12,659 nucleotides of DNA from Desulfurobacteriaceae bacterium (GTDB lineage: Bacteria > Aquificota > Aquificia > Desulfurobacteriales > DQVG01), in the NCBI GenBank assembly GCA_015661865.1, contig DQVG01000127.1, positions 1 to 12,659 of the forward strand, given 5' to 3'. Position 1 is the stretch's first letter, and each line of letters starts with the position of its first letter. This document shows, in pieces, positions 1 to 9,725 of this stretch. Made by a program: the position numbers and the translations under genes. The notes under the pieces were generated by a model that searched no databases, was not told the DNA's origin, and saw only the letters and a list, made by a program, of their open reading frames with translations.

Positions 1-2310
<2,310 letters not shown>

Positions 2311-2311
2311 A

Positions 2312-3142
2312 ATGAAAGTATCTTTTTTTCTCGGAAAAGGGGGGGTAGGAAAAACCACCTTATCTCTTTTATATGCTATTGAAAATAAAGATAAAAAGCT
2401 TGCCTTAGTATCTTTAGATAAAGCTCATAATTTAAAAGATGCTTTAATACATTTTTCAGATGAAGATCTAAAACATGTTTTTATAGAAGAGGTTGATATA
2501 GAAAAAGAGATAGAAAATTACTTAGAAGAAAAAAGAAGGGAAATTGAATCAAAATTTTATTTTTTTAGTATATATAATTTAGACCTATTTTTTAAAAATT
2601 TGAAACACGCTCCCGGAATAGAGGAGGAAATCTATTTACATATTATTAAAAAGAAAATGAGAGAATATAGAAATTGCGATATTATATATTTTGATATGCC
2701 TCCTACAGCTCTATCTTTAAGAATTTTAAGCTTACCCAATATAAATTTGGGTTTTATTAAATTTTTAAAAGATATAAGAAAAAAAATTTTTGAAAGAAAA
2801 AAAGTATTAAGTCAATTAAAAGAAGATAAAGTTTTAAAAAGATTAGAAAAATTGGAAATTTTTTATTTATCTTTAGATAAATTGATAAAGTCTTCAAATA
2901 TAAATATTGTTTTAAATTTAGATCCTTTATCTTTTAGAGAAACTAACTTGATTTTGAAAAAACTAAAAGAATTCAACTTTGATTTTAACTTAATTTATCT
3001 TATTATAAATAAAGTAAAAGGAAAAATAGATATAAATACAATAATAAATTTTGCTACAAAATATGACTGTAAAGAAATCACAAATTTTATAAAAATAAAT
3101 CCTTCTAATATTAAAATTCAAAAATATTTAGAGTTTACGTAA
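2312..3142 (+). CDS. ArsA/Get3-family (deviant Walker A) ATPase
   Basis: A 276-residue soluble P-loop ATPase of the SIMIBI class. The deviant Walker A motif GKGGVGKTT is at 8-16. A switch-I-like SLDKAH (34-39) matches the S-x-D-x-A-H of ArsA/Get3, where the Asp is catalytic. PGIEEE (101-106) and FDMPPTALSLRILSLP (127-142) resemble the PGI-E and DTAPTGHTLRLL..P signatures of that family. A Rossmann strand near the C-terminus ends in NKV. No CxxC motif or transmembrane helix is visible. Family members bind ATP as dimers and move metalloid ions or client proteins, but nothing here fixes the substrate. MinD/ParA is less likely because the ArsA-type SLD-x-AH and PGIEE motifs are present. The ATG lies one base after the infB stop, and its ribosome-binding site (AAAGGGA) is inside the last infB codons, implying translational coupling. 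Confidence 0.8.
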   Translation: MKVSFFLGKGGVGKTTLSLLYAIENKDKKLALVSLDKAHNLKDALIHFSDEDLKHVFIEEVDIEKEIENYLEEKRREIESKFYFFSIYNLDLFFKNLKHAPGIEEEIYLHIIKKKMREYRNCDIIYFDMPPTALSLRILSLPNINLGFIKFLKDIRKKIFERKKVLSQLKEDKVLKRLEKLEIFYLSLDKLIKSSNINIVLNLDPLSFRETNLILKKLKEFNFDFNLIYLIINKVKGKIDINTIINFATKYDCKEITNFIKINPSNIKIQKYLEFT

Positions 3143-3150
3143 ATCTAGTT

Positions 3151-3183
3151 AAGAGTAATTTTAAAACCATAAAAATTACTCTT
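3151..3183. terminator. Shared hairpin between convergent ATPase gene and surE
   Basis: A perfect 12-bp inverted repeat (AAGAGTAATTTT / AAAATTACTCTT, loop 3163-3171) starts 8 nt after the stop of the plus-strand ATPase gene and covers the last codons and stop of convergent surE. Its position suggests a bidirectional terminator. The stem is AT-rich and the flanking T-tracts are short and broken, so efficiency is uncertain. Confidence 0.6.
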
Positions 3184-3925
3184 CATAATTTCTTATAGAA
3201 TCTAAATATTCATATGCCGTAATATCTAAAGAAATAGGAGTGATTGAAATATAGTTATTTTTTATAGCCCAATAATCTGTTCCTTCTTCAAATTCCCAAT
3301 TTGGGGTAGTTGCTCCAAGCCAATAATAAGGTCTATTCCAAGGATCTTTTCTTTTTACAATACCTTCATGATATTTTTTTTGGGATAAACGAGTAAGTTT
3401 TATACCTTTTATTTTTTCAAAAGGAACATTTGGTATATTAACATTTAAAGCTACTCTTTTTGGTAAACCAAACTTTATATATTTTTCTAATATGAGTTTT
3501 ACAACTTTTTGAGCAGTATCCCAATTAAAGTCTGTAAAAGATGCAAGGGAAAAAGCTATCCCAGAAGCATTTAAAAATATAGCTTCACTAGCAATAGCAA
3601 GAGTTCCAGAATAGTTAACATCCTCTCCTAAATTTGGACCTTTATTTATTCCTGCTAAAATTAAATCAATTTTTTTATTTTCCAAAATAATTTCTTTTCC
3701 AATATATACACAAGTTACAGGTGTAGCATCTGTATAATACCAATTTTCATATTTATGGTATTTCCAAACTCTAAATGGACGATGCATAGTTAAAGCCCTA
3801 GATATAGTACTTCTTTCTCTATCGGGAGCTACTACAATTGGATTTCCTATTTTTTTGGCCTCTAGATATAATCTATACAGTCCTTCCGAGTATACCCCAT
3901 CATCATTAGAAATTATAATATTCAT
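3176..3925 (-). CDS. surE: 5'/3'-nucleotidase SurE
   Basis: SurE is a metal-dependent survival phosphatase that dephosphorylates nucleoside 5'- and 3'-monophosphates. At 249 residues it has the usual length. The N-terminal MNIIISNDDG carries the metal-binding Asp pair (D8, D9). S39 in PDRERSTIS and N94 in AGINKGPNLG complete the SurE metal site. The conserved GxNxGxDVxYSGT block follows at 97-108, then the ASEA helix. The ATG at 3925 has a good Shine-Dalgarno (GAAAGGGG, about 6 nt upstream). It is the last gene of the lon-radA-Toprim-surE unit, 15 nt after the Toprim gene. Its 3' end lies in the hairpin shared with the converging ATPase gene. Identity is secure. The in vivo substrate range cannot be read from sequence. 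Confidence 0.95.
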   Translation of the reverse strand: MNIIISNDDGVYSEGLYRLYLEAKKIGNPIVVAPDRERSTISRALTMHRPFRVWKYHKYENWYYTDATPVTCVYIGKEIILENKKIDLILAGINKGPNLGEDVNYSGTLAIASEAIFLNASGIAFSLASFTDFNWDTAQKVVKLILEKYIKFGLPKRVALNVNIPNVPFEKIKGIKLTRLSQKKYHEGIVKRKDPWNRPYYWLGATTPNWEFEEGTDYWAIKNNYISITPISLDITAYEYLDSIRNYEE

Positions 3926-3940
3926 ATTTTTACCCCTTTC

Positions 3941-4351
3941 TCAATTTTTATATTTTCTTATTTTATCCTTAAATATTTCTTCATAGAAAATTTTAGAAAT
4001 TTTTTCTATATGTTTAATTTTATATTTTTTTAAGTTTTCTCTGAAGGAAGTATCATAATTTATTTTATAGATATTAAAAATTTTTGTTAATTTTTGAAAA
4101 ATAAGTTCGCCTTTGTCATCAAGATCCATTAAAAGAATTATAATTTTATCTATTTTTTCAAAATTTTCTGCCACATCATAAAAAGATTTACCAGATAAAG
4201 TGTAAATCCTTTTGGGATCTATTCCTAAAAAAGATAAAGATTTTTTATCATTTTTTCCTTCTACTAAAATGGCAAAATCCGGATTATTTTTTATAGTTTC
4301 TTTTAATGAAAATATCCAAGTTTTAAGAGATTTTTTCTTTTTTAAAGACAT
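3941..4351 (-). CDS. Small stand-alone Toprim-domain protein
   Basis: A 136-residue basic protein with a Toprim fold. The first motif ILVEGKND (28-35) has the conserved Glu at E31. The second motif LLMDLDDKGE (73-82) has the D-x-D metal ligands D76 and D78. A Lys-rich N-terminal extension (SLKKKKSLK) precedes the fold and a basic alpha-helical tail follows. Toprim domains coordinate Mg2+ in primases, topoisomerases, OLD nucleases, RecR and the 5S rRNA-maturing RNase M5. The small size and EGK-D motif are most like RNase M5 or archaeal small primase-like proteins, but no specific activity can be assigned. Its first 29 nt overlap the end of radA in another frame, and a weak Shine-Dalgarno (AGAGG, about 10 nt upstream) lies inside radA. 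Translation is therefore probably coupled to radA. Confidence 0.75.
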   Translation of the reverse strand: MSLKKKKSLKTWIFSLKETIKNNPDFAILVEGKNDKKSLSFLGIDPKRIYTLSGKSFYDVAENFEKIDKIIILLMDLDDKGELIFQKLTKIFNIYKINYDTSFRENLKKYKIKHIEKISKIFYEEIFKDKIRKYKN

Positions 4352-5672
4352 TAAAAAAAACCTCTTTTATATCCCTATAATTTTTCGGGGAAATAATATT
4401 ATTAAAACCCATTTTTAAAGCTTCTTTTTCTCGAAGCTCAGGAAAACGAACCTGACGAAGTTCTCCAGTTAAACCTATTTCTCCAAAGGCACACATATTT
4501 TCAGGTAGTGGTATATTTAAAAAGGAAGATACAATAGCTAATGCTACAGGTAAGTCAGTTGCTGGCTCCTTTACGGAAATTCCTCCTATTACATTTATAA
4601 AAATATCAAAATTTTTCAAAGGTAATTTTAATTCCTTTTCTAAAAGAGCTACAATAATAGAAAGTCTATTATGATCATACCCTTGAGATTTCCTTTGGGG
4701 AGTAACAAAAGCAGCTCTAGTAATTAAAGCTTGAACTTCTACTAATATAGGCCTTTGGGCACCTTCCAGAAAAGGAAAAACTACACTTCCAGGCTTACCA
4801 GCAGGTCGTTCTTTTAAGAAAAACTCCGAAGGATTTTCTACCTCTTTTAAACCTTCAAATGTCATTTCAAAAACTACAACTTCTCCAGTCTTCCCAAATC
4901 TATTTTTAAAACTTTTTAATATTCTCAAGTTACTAAATCTATCCCCCTCAAAAAAGAAAAGAGCATCTACGATATGCTCCAAAACTTTTGGTCCAGCAAT
5001 AGTTCCTTCTTTTGTTACATGCCCAACAATAAAAGCGGGTATTTCTAAGGTTTTACATAAGTTTGTTAAAAAAGCTGTTCCTTCTCTGATTTGAGAAACA
5101 CTACCTGGGGAGCTTTCTAAATAAGGTAAATACATTGTTTGAATAGAATCGATAATAAGAAAACCAGGTTTAACTTTTTCTATGGTTTCTTTAATAGAAA
5201 TTAGATTATTATTTGAAACTACTAAAATATTTTCATCTAAAACATTTAAACGTTTAGCTCTGAGTGAAATTTGCTCTATGCTTTCTTCCCCAGATACATA
5301 TAAAACTTTACCATACTTTGTAAATTCTTTTGCTAACTGTAATAAAAAAGTAGATTTTCCTATTCCAGGTTCCCCCGCAAATAAGTTTACAGATCCTTTT
5401 ACTATTCCTCCATCGAGAAATTCATTAAAGGATTTAAATTTTTCGGTTTTATATCTTTCATAAGATATTTCTTTTATTTTAGTTACAGGAATCACTAAGT
5501 TTTCATCATGAGTAACCCAGGATGTAGCGGGAGATAATTTTTTCACGCTATCCTTTTTAGTCACTTCCTCTATAAAGGAAGAAGTTGAAAAACAGCTGGG
5601 GCAACGCCCCAGCCATTTATGAGAGGTATAGCCACATTTTTGGCAAACATATTTTACTTGCGTTTTTGACAT
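4323..5672 (-). CDS. radA: DNA repair protein RadA (Sms)
   Basis: RadA is a RecA-like, DnaB-type helicase that drives branch migration of recombination intermediates with RecA. The 449-residue length is typical. Domains in order are an N-terminal zinc finger (C10, C13, C24, C27; CQKCGYTSHKWLGRCPSC), a RecA-fold ATPase with Walker A GEPGIGKST (100-108) and Walker B LIIDSIQT (about 172-179), the RadA-specific KNRFG motif (256-260), and a Lon-protease-like C-terminal domain (GAQRPILVEVQALI...) that lacks the protease Ser-Lys dyad, as in other RadA proteins. The ATG at 5672 follows the lon stop by 6 nt, and its Shine-Dalgarno (AAGGAG) lies in the last codons of lon, so it depends on the lon transcript. 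Its 3' end overlaps the Toprim gene by 29 nt. Confidence 0.96.
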   Translation of the reverse strand: MSKTQVKYVCQKCGYTSHKWLGRCPSCFSTSSFIEEVTKKDSVKKLSPATSWVTHDENLVIPVTKIKEISYERYKTEKFKSFNEFLDGGIVKGSVNLFAGEPGIGKSTFLLQLAKEFTKYGKVLYVSGEESIEQISLRAKRLNVLDENILVVSNNNLISIKETIEKVKPGFLIIDSIQTMYLPYLESSPGSVSQIREGTAFLTNLCKTLEIPAFIVGHVTKEGTIAGPKVLEHIVDALFFFEGDRFSNLRILKSFKNRFGKTGEVVVFEMTFEGLKEVENPSEFFLKERPAGKPGSVVFPFLEGAQRPILVEVQALITRAAFVTPQRKSQGYDHNRLSIIVALLEKELKLPLKNFDIFINVIGGISVKEPATDLPVALAIVSSFLNIPLPENMCAFGEIGLTGELRQVRFPELREKEALKMGFNNIISPKNYRDIKEVFFNVFKKEKIS

Positions 5673-5678
5673 ACTCTT

Positions 5679-8141
5679 TTAGTGCTCCTTTAATTCTTTT
5701 TGAGATTCCTTACTTTTTACACAAGTTTTTTTCTTTTCCTTTACTTTTAAATCCGGAATAGCCTCACTGAAAACTTCATCTATATTTTCAACAAATTTTA
5801 AATTAATTTTCTTTCTTACATCTTCTGGAACTTCTTCCATAACTTCTGCTTTATTTTTTTCAGGTAATAAAACAGTTTTTGCTCCATATCTTAAAGCCGC
5901 TAAGATTTTTTCTTTTAAACCACCTACAGGTAAAACTTTTCCTCTTAAAGTAATTTCCCCCGTCATAGCTACATCTTTTTTTACTTTTTTATCTGTTAAA
6001 GCTGAGAGCATAGAAGTTGCTAAAGTAATACCTGCAGATGGACCATCTTTTGGAATAGCTCCAGAAGGAACATGAACATGAATATCTATTTTATTAAAGT
6101 TTTTCTTAATACCATATTTATCTGCGTTAGCCCTAATATAACCTAAAGCGGCTTGAGCACTTTCTTTCATGACATCTCCTAGCCTACCTGTTAAAATAAG
6201 TTTTCCTGTTCCAGGTGTTACTATAGTTTCAATAAATAAAACATCTCCCCCAACTGCAGTCCAAGCTAAACCTGTAGCTACCCCAACCTCATTTTCTTCT
6301 AATTCCATTTCGGGTAAGTATTTCTCATAGCCTAAAACACTTTTTACAAATTTTTCATCTACAATAAACTTACCACTTGCATCTTTTAACGACTCAATAT
6401 CAATTTTCTTTTCCTTTCCACCTGTAAGCCAATAAGCAATTTTTCTACAAATAGCAGCTATTTTTCTATCTAAATCTCTAACTCCAGCTTCTCTTGTATA
6501 ATGGCGAATTAAGTACCTAATTCCTTCTTCTTTAAATTCTACATCGTCCTTACTTAAACCATGTTCTTTTAATTTTTTAGGGATAATATAATCCTTTGCA
6601 ATATTTATTTTATCTTCTTCAGTATAACCTGGAATAGTTATAACTTCTAATCTATCTAATAAAGGTTCAGGTATAGTATAAGGAGTATTAGCTGTTGCAA
6701 TAAAAAGAACTTCTGATAAATCAAAAGGTACCCCTAAATAATGATCTACAAATTCTTTGTTTTGCTCAGGATCCAAAACTTCTAAAAGAGCCGCCGCTGG
6801 ATCCCCTCTAAAGTCAGAAGACATTTTATCTATTTCATCTAAAAGAATTACCGGATTTTTTGTTCCAGCTTTTCTTATTGCCTGAATAATTTTTCCTGGC
6901 ATAGCTCCAACATAAGTTCTTCTATGACCTCTAATTTCAGCTTCATCTCTAACTCCACCTAAAGATATCCTTACAAATTTTCTTCCCAAAGCTCTTGCTA
7001 TAGATCTTGCCAAAGAAGTTTTACCTACTCCTGGAGGACCTACAAAACAAATAGTTGGTTGTTTAGTAACTTTTGAGGATTTTCTCCTTTGTTTTAAAAG
7101 TTTTTTTACAGCTAAAAACTCTAAGATTCTTTGTTTAACTTTATCTAAATCATAGTGATCCTCATCTAAAATCTTTTTAGCTCTAGCAATATCAAGTTTA
7201 TCTTTTGTTCTTTTACTCCAAGGTAATTCACAAAGCCAATCTAAGTAAGTTCTAATAACCGCAGCTTCGGCACTTTCTGGATGCATTTTTTCTAAACGAG
7301 AAAGTTCCTTTAAAGCTTCTTTTTCTACCTCTTTAGGCATTTTAGCTTTTTTAATCTTTTCCTTATATTCTTCTATTTCTTTTAACTTATCATCTTCCTC
7401 TCCAAGTTCCTTTCTAATAGCCCTAAGTTGGTGACGTAAAAAGTATTCTTTTTGTTCTTTATCAATAGACTGACGTGCTTTTCTTTTAATTTCTTCCTGA
7501 AACTGAAGGAAGGCAATTTCTTTTTCAATAAGCTCTATTACTTTTTTTAATCTTTCTTTAACATTTATAGTATTTAATAAATCTAAAGCTTTAGAAAAAT
7601 CTACTTCTAAATTTCCAGCAACTAAATCTGCAACTTTAGAAGGATCCTCTATAGTTTTAAGTAATGCGATAATTTCTGGGGGTATTCCTTTCCCATAAGT
7701 AGCTAATTTTTCGATTTCATCTTTTATTAAATTAACATAGGCATGAGTTTCCTCATCAAGTTCTATAAAAGCTTGATCTTCCAAATGTTTTACTTTAGCC
7801 AAAAAGTAAGGTTTTTCTTGTAAAATTTCTTCAATTTGAGCTCTTTCTAATCCCTGAACAAGTAATTTCATTCTCCCATCAGGAAGTTTCATAGCCTTTA
7901 AAATAATTGCAACAGTTCCAATTTTATTTAAATCTTCTGGCTTTATATCCTCTTTTTCCTTATCTAATTGAGGTACAAGTAAAATTAACTTATCTTTTGA
8001 AAGAGCTTCTTCAACAGCTTTTAGAGAAAAATCTCTACCTACATATAAAGGTGCTATCATTAAGGGAAAAACAACCATATCTCTTAAAGGTAAAACTGGT
8101 AAAACTTCAGGTAATTTACCTACTTCAATAATTTTTTCCAT
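5679..8141 (-). CDS. lon: ATP-dependent protease Lon (LonA type)
   Basis: Lon is a cytoplasmic hexameric AAA+ serine protease that degrades misfolded and regulatory proteins. At 820 residues it is a full-length soluble LonA. It has an N-terminal substrate-recognition domain (about 10-200), a coiled helical segment (200-300), an AAA+ module with Walker A GPPGVGKT (368-375) and Walker B LLDEID (433-438), and a C-terminal protease domain with the dyad S702 in DGPSAG and K745 in GLKEK. The 43-residue Ser-Lys spacing is the same as in E. coli Lon. No membrane segments are present, so it is not LonB. A Lys-rich tail of about 20 residues ends the protein. The strong Shine-Dalgarno AGGAGGGT sits about 8 nt before the ATG. 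It is the first gene of the lon-radA-Toprim-surE unit. Confidence 0.98.
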   Translation of the reverse strand: MEKIIEVGKLPEVLPVLPLRDMVVFPLMIAPLYVGRDFSLKAVEEALSKDKLILLVPQLDKEKEDIKPEDLNKIGTVAIILKAMKLPDGRMKLLVQGLERAQIEEILQEKPYFLAKVKHLEDQAFIELDEETHAYVNLIKDEIEKLATYGKGIPPEIIALLKTIEDPSKVADLVAGNLEVDFSKALDLLNTINVKERLKKVIELIEKEIAFLQFQEEIKRKARQSIDKEQKEYFLRHQLRAIRKELGEEDDKLKEIEEYKEKIKKAKMPKEVEKEALKELSRLEKMHPESAEAAVIRTYLDWLCELPWSKRTKDKLDIARAKKILDEDHYDLDKVKQRILEFLAVKKLLKQRRKSSKVTKQPTICFVGPPGVGKTSLARSIARALGRKFVRISLGGVRDEAEIRGHRRTYVGAMPGKIIQAIRKAGTKNPVILLDEIDKMSSDFRGDPAAALLEVLDPEQNKEFVDHYLGVPFDLSEVLFIATANTPYTIPEPLLDRLEVITIPGYTEEDKINIAKDYIIPKKLKEHGLSKDDVEFKEEGIRYLIRHYTREAGVRDLDRKIAAICRKIAYWLTGGKEKKIDIESLKDASGKFIVDEKFVKSVLGYEKYLPEMELEENEVGVATGLAWTAVGGDVLFIETIVTPGTGKLILTGRLGDVMKESAQAALGYIRANADKYGIKKNFNKIDIHVHVPSGAIPKDGPSAGITLATSMLSALTDKKVKKDVAMTGEITLRGKVLPVGGLKEKILAALRYGAKTVLLPEKNKAEVMEEVPEDVRKKINLKFVENIDEVFSEAIPDLKVKEKKKTCVKSKESQKELKEH

Positions 8142-8203
8142 TTTCTTTTACCCTCCTAAATCCTATAAAAGAAGAACCATATTTTTTCTTAAAATTAAGA
8201 TTA

Positions 8204-8217
8204 GAAAAAATTTTTTC
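8204..8217. repeat. A6T6 palindrome upstream of lon
   Basis: GAAAAAATTTTTTC is a perfect 14-bp palindrome about 65 nt upstream of the lon start. On the minus strand it is overlapped by CTTGAAA (8214-8220), which matches the -35 element of heat-shock (sigma-32-type) promoters. No CCCCAT-like -10 follows, and only a weak AT-rich -10 is possible. It may be a bent or A-tract promoter element for lon, but the evidence is limited. Confidence 0.3.
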
Positions 8218-8242
8218 AAGAGGATGATAAGTTAAGGAAAAA

Positions 8243-8269
8243 TAAGCTCCCCTATAAAAGAGGAGCTTA
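8243..8269 (-). terminator. recA intrinsic terminator
   Basis: TAAGCTCC / GGAGCTTA forms a perfect 8-bp stem, with CT/AG pairing possible further in. It lies 50 nt after the recA stop. On the minus strand it is followed by ATTTTT, giving a standard Rho-independent terminator that separates recA from lon. On the plus strand it is followed by T6, but no plus-strand gene ends here. Confidence 0.8.
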
Positions 8270-8318
8270 ATTTTTTAGAAAATAGAAAAGAATTTTTGAT
8301 AAGGAAATATTTTAATTT

Positions 8319-9341
8319 CTACTGTAATTGTAATCTTTTTCTAATTTCTTCTTCTATTTCCTTAGCAATTTCTTCTTTTTCTTTTAAAAATTTTCTAGCT
8401 TGCTCTTTTCCCTGTCCAAGCTTAATATCTTTATAAGAGTACCAAGAACCGCTTTTTTTAATAATACCAAGCTTTTCTCCTAATTTCAAAAGCTCAGCTT
8501 CCTTAGAAATTCCTTCTCCATAATAAATATCTATTTCCACTTCCTTAAATGGAGCCGCTAGCTTATTTTTTACTACTTTGATCTTAGCAGTATGACCTAC
8601 AACTTGATCTTTATCTTTTATTTTTCCAATATTTCTTACATCTAATCTAACAGAAGAATAAAACTTTAAAGCTCTTCCTCCGGGGGTAGTTTCTGGAGTT
8701 CCTCCGAAACCAAAAGTATTAACCTTTTCCCTAACTTGATTTATAAAAATAACTGCGGTATTAAATTTTGCAGCTACTGAAGCTAATTTTCTTAAAGCTT
8801 GACTCATAAGTCTAGCTTGAAGACCTATTTGCATATCCCCGATATTTCCCTCAAGCTCAGCTTTTGGAATTAAAGCTGCAACCGAGTCAATAACTACAAC
8901 ATCAACAGCTCCACTTCTTATCAAAGTTTCAGCTATCTCTAAGGCTTGTTCTCCATAGTCAGGTTGAGAAATTAAAAGTTTTTCAAGATCAATACCTATA
9001 TTTTTAGCATAATTAGGATCTAAAGCGTGCTCAGCGTCAATGAAAGCTGCAACTCCTCCCTCTTTTTGAGCATTTGCAATAACGTGCAAAGCTAAAGTCG
9101 TCTTTCCAGAAGCTTCCGGCCCAAATATTTCTATTATTCTTCCCTTTGGAATTCCTCCTACTCCTAAAGCATGATCTAAAGATAGTGACCCAGTTGATAT
9201 AACTTCAACCCTTTGTTGGGGACCCTCGCTTTCTCCAAGTACCATTATAGATCCTTTTCCAAATTGCTTTTCAATAATATTCATAGCTTCTTTAACAAGT
9301 TTGAACTTTTCCTCAGGTGGTAAATTAGGATTTTGAGACAT
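8319..9341 (-). CDS. recA: Recombinase RecA
   Basis: RecA forms ATP-dependent filaments on single-stranded DNA for homologous strand exchange and, where an SOS system exists, triggers LexA cleavage. At 340 residues it has normal length with a short C-terminal tail. Visible motifs are Walker A GPEASGKT (74-81), the catalytic-Glu segment [10 protein letters not shown], Walker [11 protein letters not shown], loop L1 ([23 protein letters not shown] region), and INQVREK with loop L2 ([18 protein letters not shown] region). The ATG at 9341 has a near-perfect Shine-Dalgarno, GAGGAGGT, 7-8 nt upstream. It stands alone between its own promoter region and a hairpin terminator. The same strand carries radA further down, but the terminator and lon separate them. 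Confidence 0.98.
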   Translation of the reverse strand: MSQNPNLPPEEKFKLVKEAMNIIEKQFGKGSIMVLGESEGPQQRVEVISTGSLSLDHALGVGGIPKGRIIEIFGPEASGKTTLALHVIANAQKEGGVAAFIDAEHALDPNYAKNIGIDLEKLLISQPDYGEQALEIAETLIRSGAVDVVVIDSVAALIPKAELEGNIGDMQIGLQARLMSQALRKLASVAAKFNTAVIFINQVREKVNTFGFGGTPETTPGGRALKFYSSVRLDVRNIGKIKDKDQVVGHTAKIKVVKNKLAAPFKEVEIDIYYGEGISKEAELLKLGEKLGIIKKSGSWYSYKDIKLGQGKEQARKFLKEKEEIAKEIEEEIRKRLQLQ

Positions 9342-9409
9342 CCAAAGACCTCCTCGTAAAATTTTTGGGAAGTGATTAAAGTAGATAAGAATATATTTTT
9401 ACAAATTAC

Positions 9410-9437
9410 TTTATATTTTGTATCAAAATATACAAAA
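9410..9437 (-). promoter_or_regulatory. Proximal recA promoter candidate with operator-like inverted repeat
   Basis: A perfect inverted repeat TTTTGTAT-N6-ATACAAAA occupies 9416-9437, about 75-95 nt upstream of the recA ATG. On the minus strand TTTTGT (9437-9432) and TATAAA (9415-9410) are separated by 16 nt and could be a weak -35/-10 pair, which would put the dyad across the -35 and spacer. That is the normal place for a repressor site. Whether this is the organism's SOS box is unknown. It does not match the E. coli CTGT-N8-ACAG or the B. subtilis GAAC-N4-GTTC box. Confidence 0.45.
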
Positions 9438-9575
9438 CTTTGTGCGGGGATTCTACACTAAAGAAAGGAGTTTTCCCCATATTTTTCTTATATTCCCAAC
9501 TATCCCGCTTTTACAAATAAGATAACACATTTATTTTTACATTTTACTTTCAGAAATGTAGATTTTCTTGCAAGT

Positions 9576-9607
9576 TCCACTTTAAAGTGGATCTTACTTT
9601 CAAAGTA
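9576..9607. repeat. Tandem palindromes sharing ACTTT/AAAGT half-sites
   Basis: TCCACTTTAAAGTGGA (9576-9591) is a perfect 16-bp palindrome. Three bases later TACTTT-C-AAAGTA (9595-9607) is a perfect dyad with one central base. Both contain ACTTT/AAAGT half-sites. They lie just downstream of the distal recA promoter (about +18 to +50), consistent with a two-site operator or an RNA hairpin in the leader. A 9-nt direct repeat TTACTTTCA occurs at 9544-9552 and 9594-9602. Confidence 0.5.
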
Positions 9608-9631
9608 TAATTTTTTCGGTGTTTAACTTCA

Positions 9632-9659
9632 AATATAGTTGACCATATACAATTGTCAA
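9632..9659 (-). promoter_or_regulatory. Near-consensus sigma-70 promoter facing recA
   Basis: On the minus strand TTGACA (9659-9654), a 16-nt spacer and TATATT (9637-9632) make the best housekeeping promoter match in the window. Transcription would start near 9625, after the ftsY stop, and give recA a leader of about 284 nt. The alternative is that the proximal promoter near 9410-9437 is used and this one serves an unrecognised short transcript. Confidence 0.6.
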
Positions 9660-9725
9660 TATTTAAAACTTATATTGCATCACATATCTGAAACGTGAAA
9701 TTTTAATTTGACTATTTTTCAAAAT

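Larger units (their letters stand above)
9342..9725. other. 384-bp non-coding region upstream of recA
   Basis: This is the only long gene-free stretch apart from the ftsY/tRNA gap. It holds the recA Shine-Dalgarno, two candidate recA promoters on the minus strand and three palindromes, each listed separately. It also has a patch with higher GC content (9442-9510), where GCGGG (9444-9448) can pair with CCCGC (9504-9508) or GGGGA (9446-9450) with TCCCC (9474-9478). It begins just after the ftsY stop, where no clear GC-rich terminator is visible. Tiny ORFs of about 24-26 codons on the minus strand lack ribosome-binding sites. No known riboswitch was recognised. Confidence 0.7.

Noticed and set aside
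9440..9520. Small ORFs of 24-26 codons on the minus strand in the recA leader
   Set aside because: They have no ribosome-binding sites, and ORFs of this length are expected by chance.
9639..9667. Plus-strand promoter TTGACC-N17-TTTAAA overlapping the recA-facing promoter
   Set aside because: The -10 is weak, and the transcript would run antisense into ftsY with no gene to serve. It probably arises because the minus-strand -35 and this sequence form an incidental inverted repeat.
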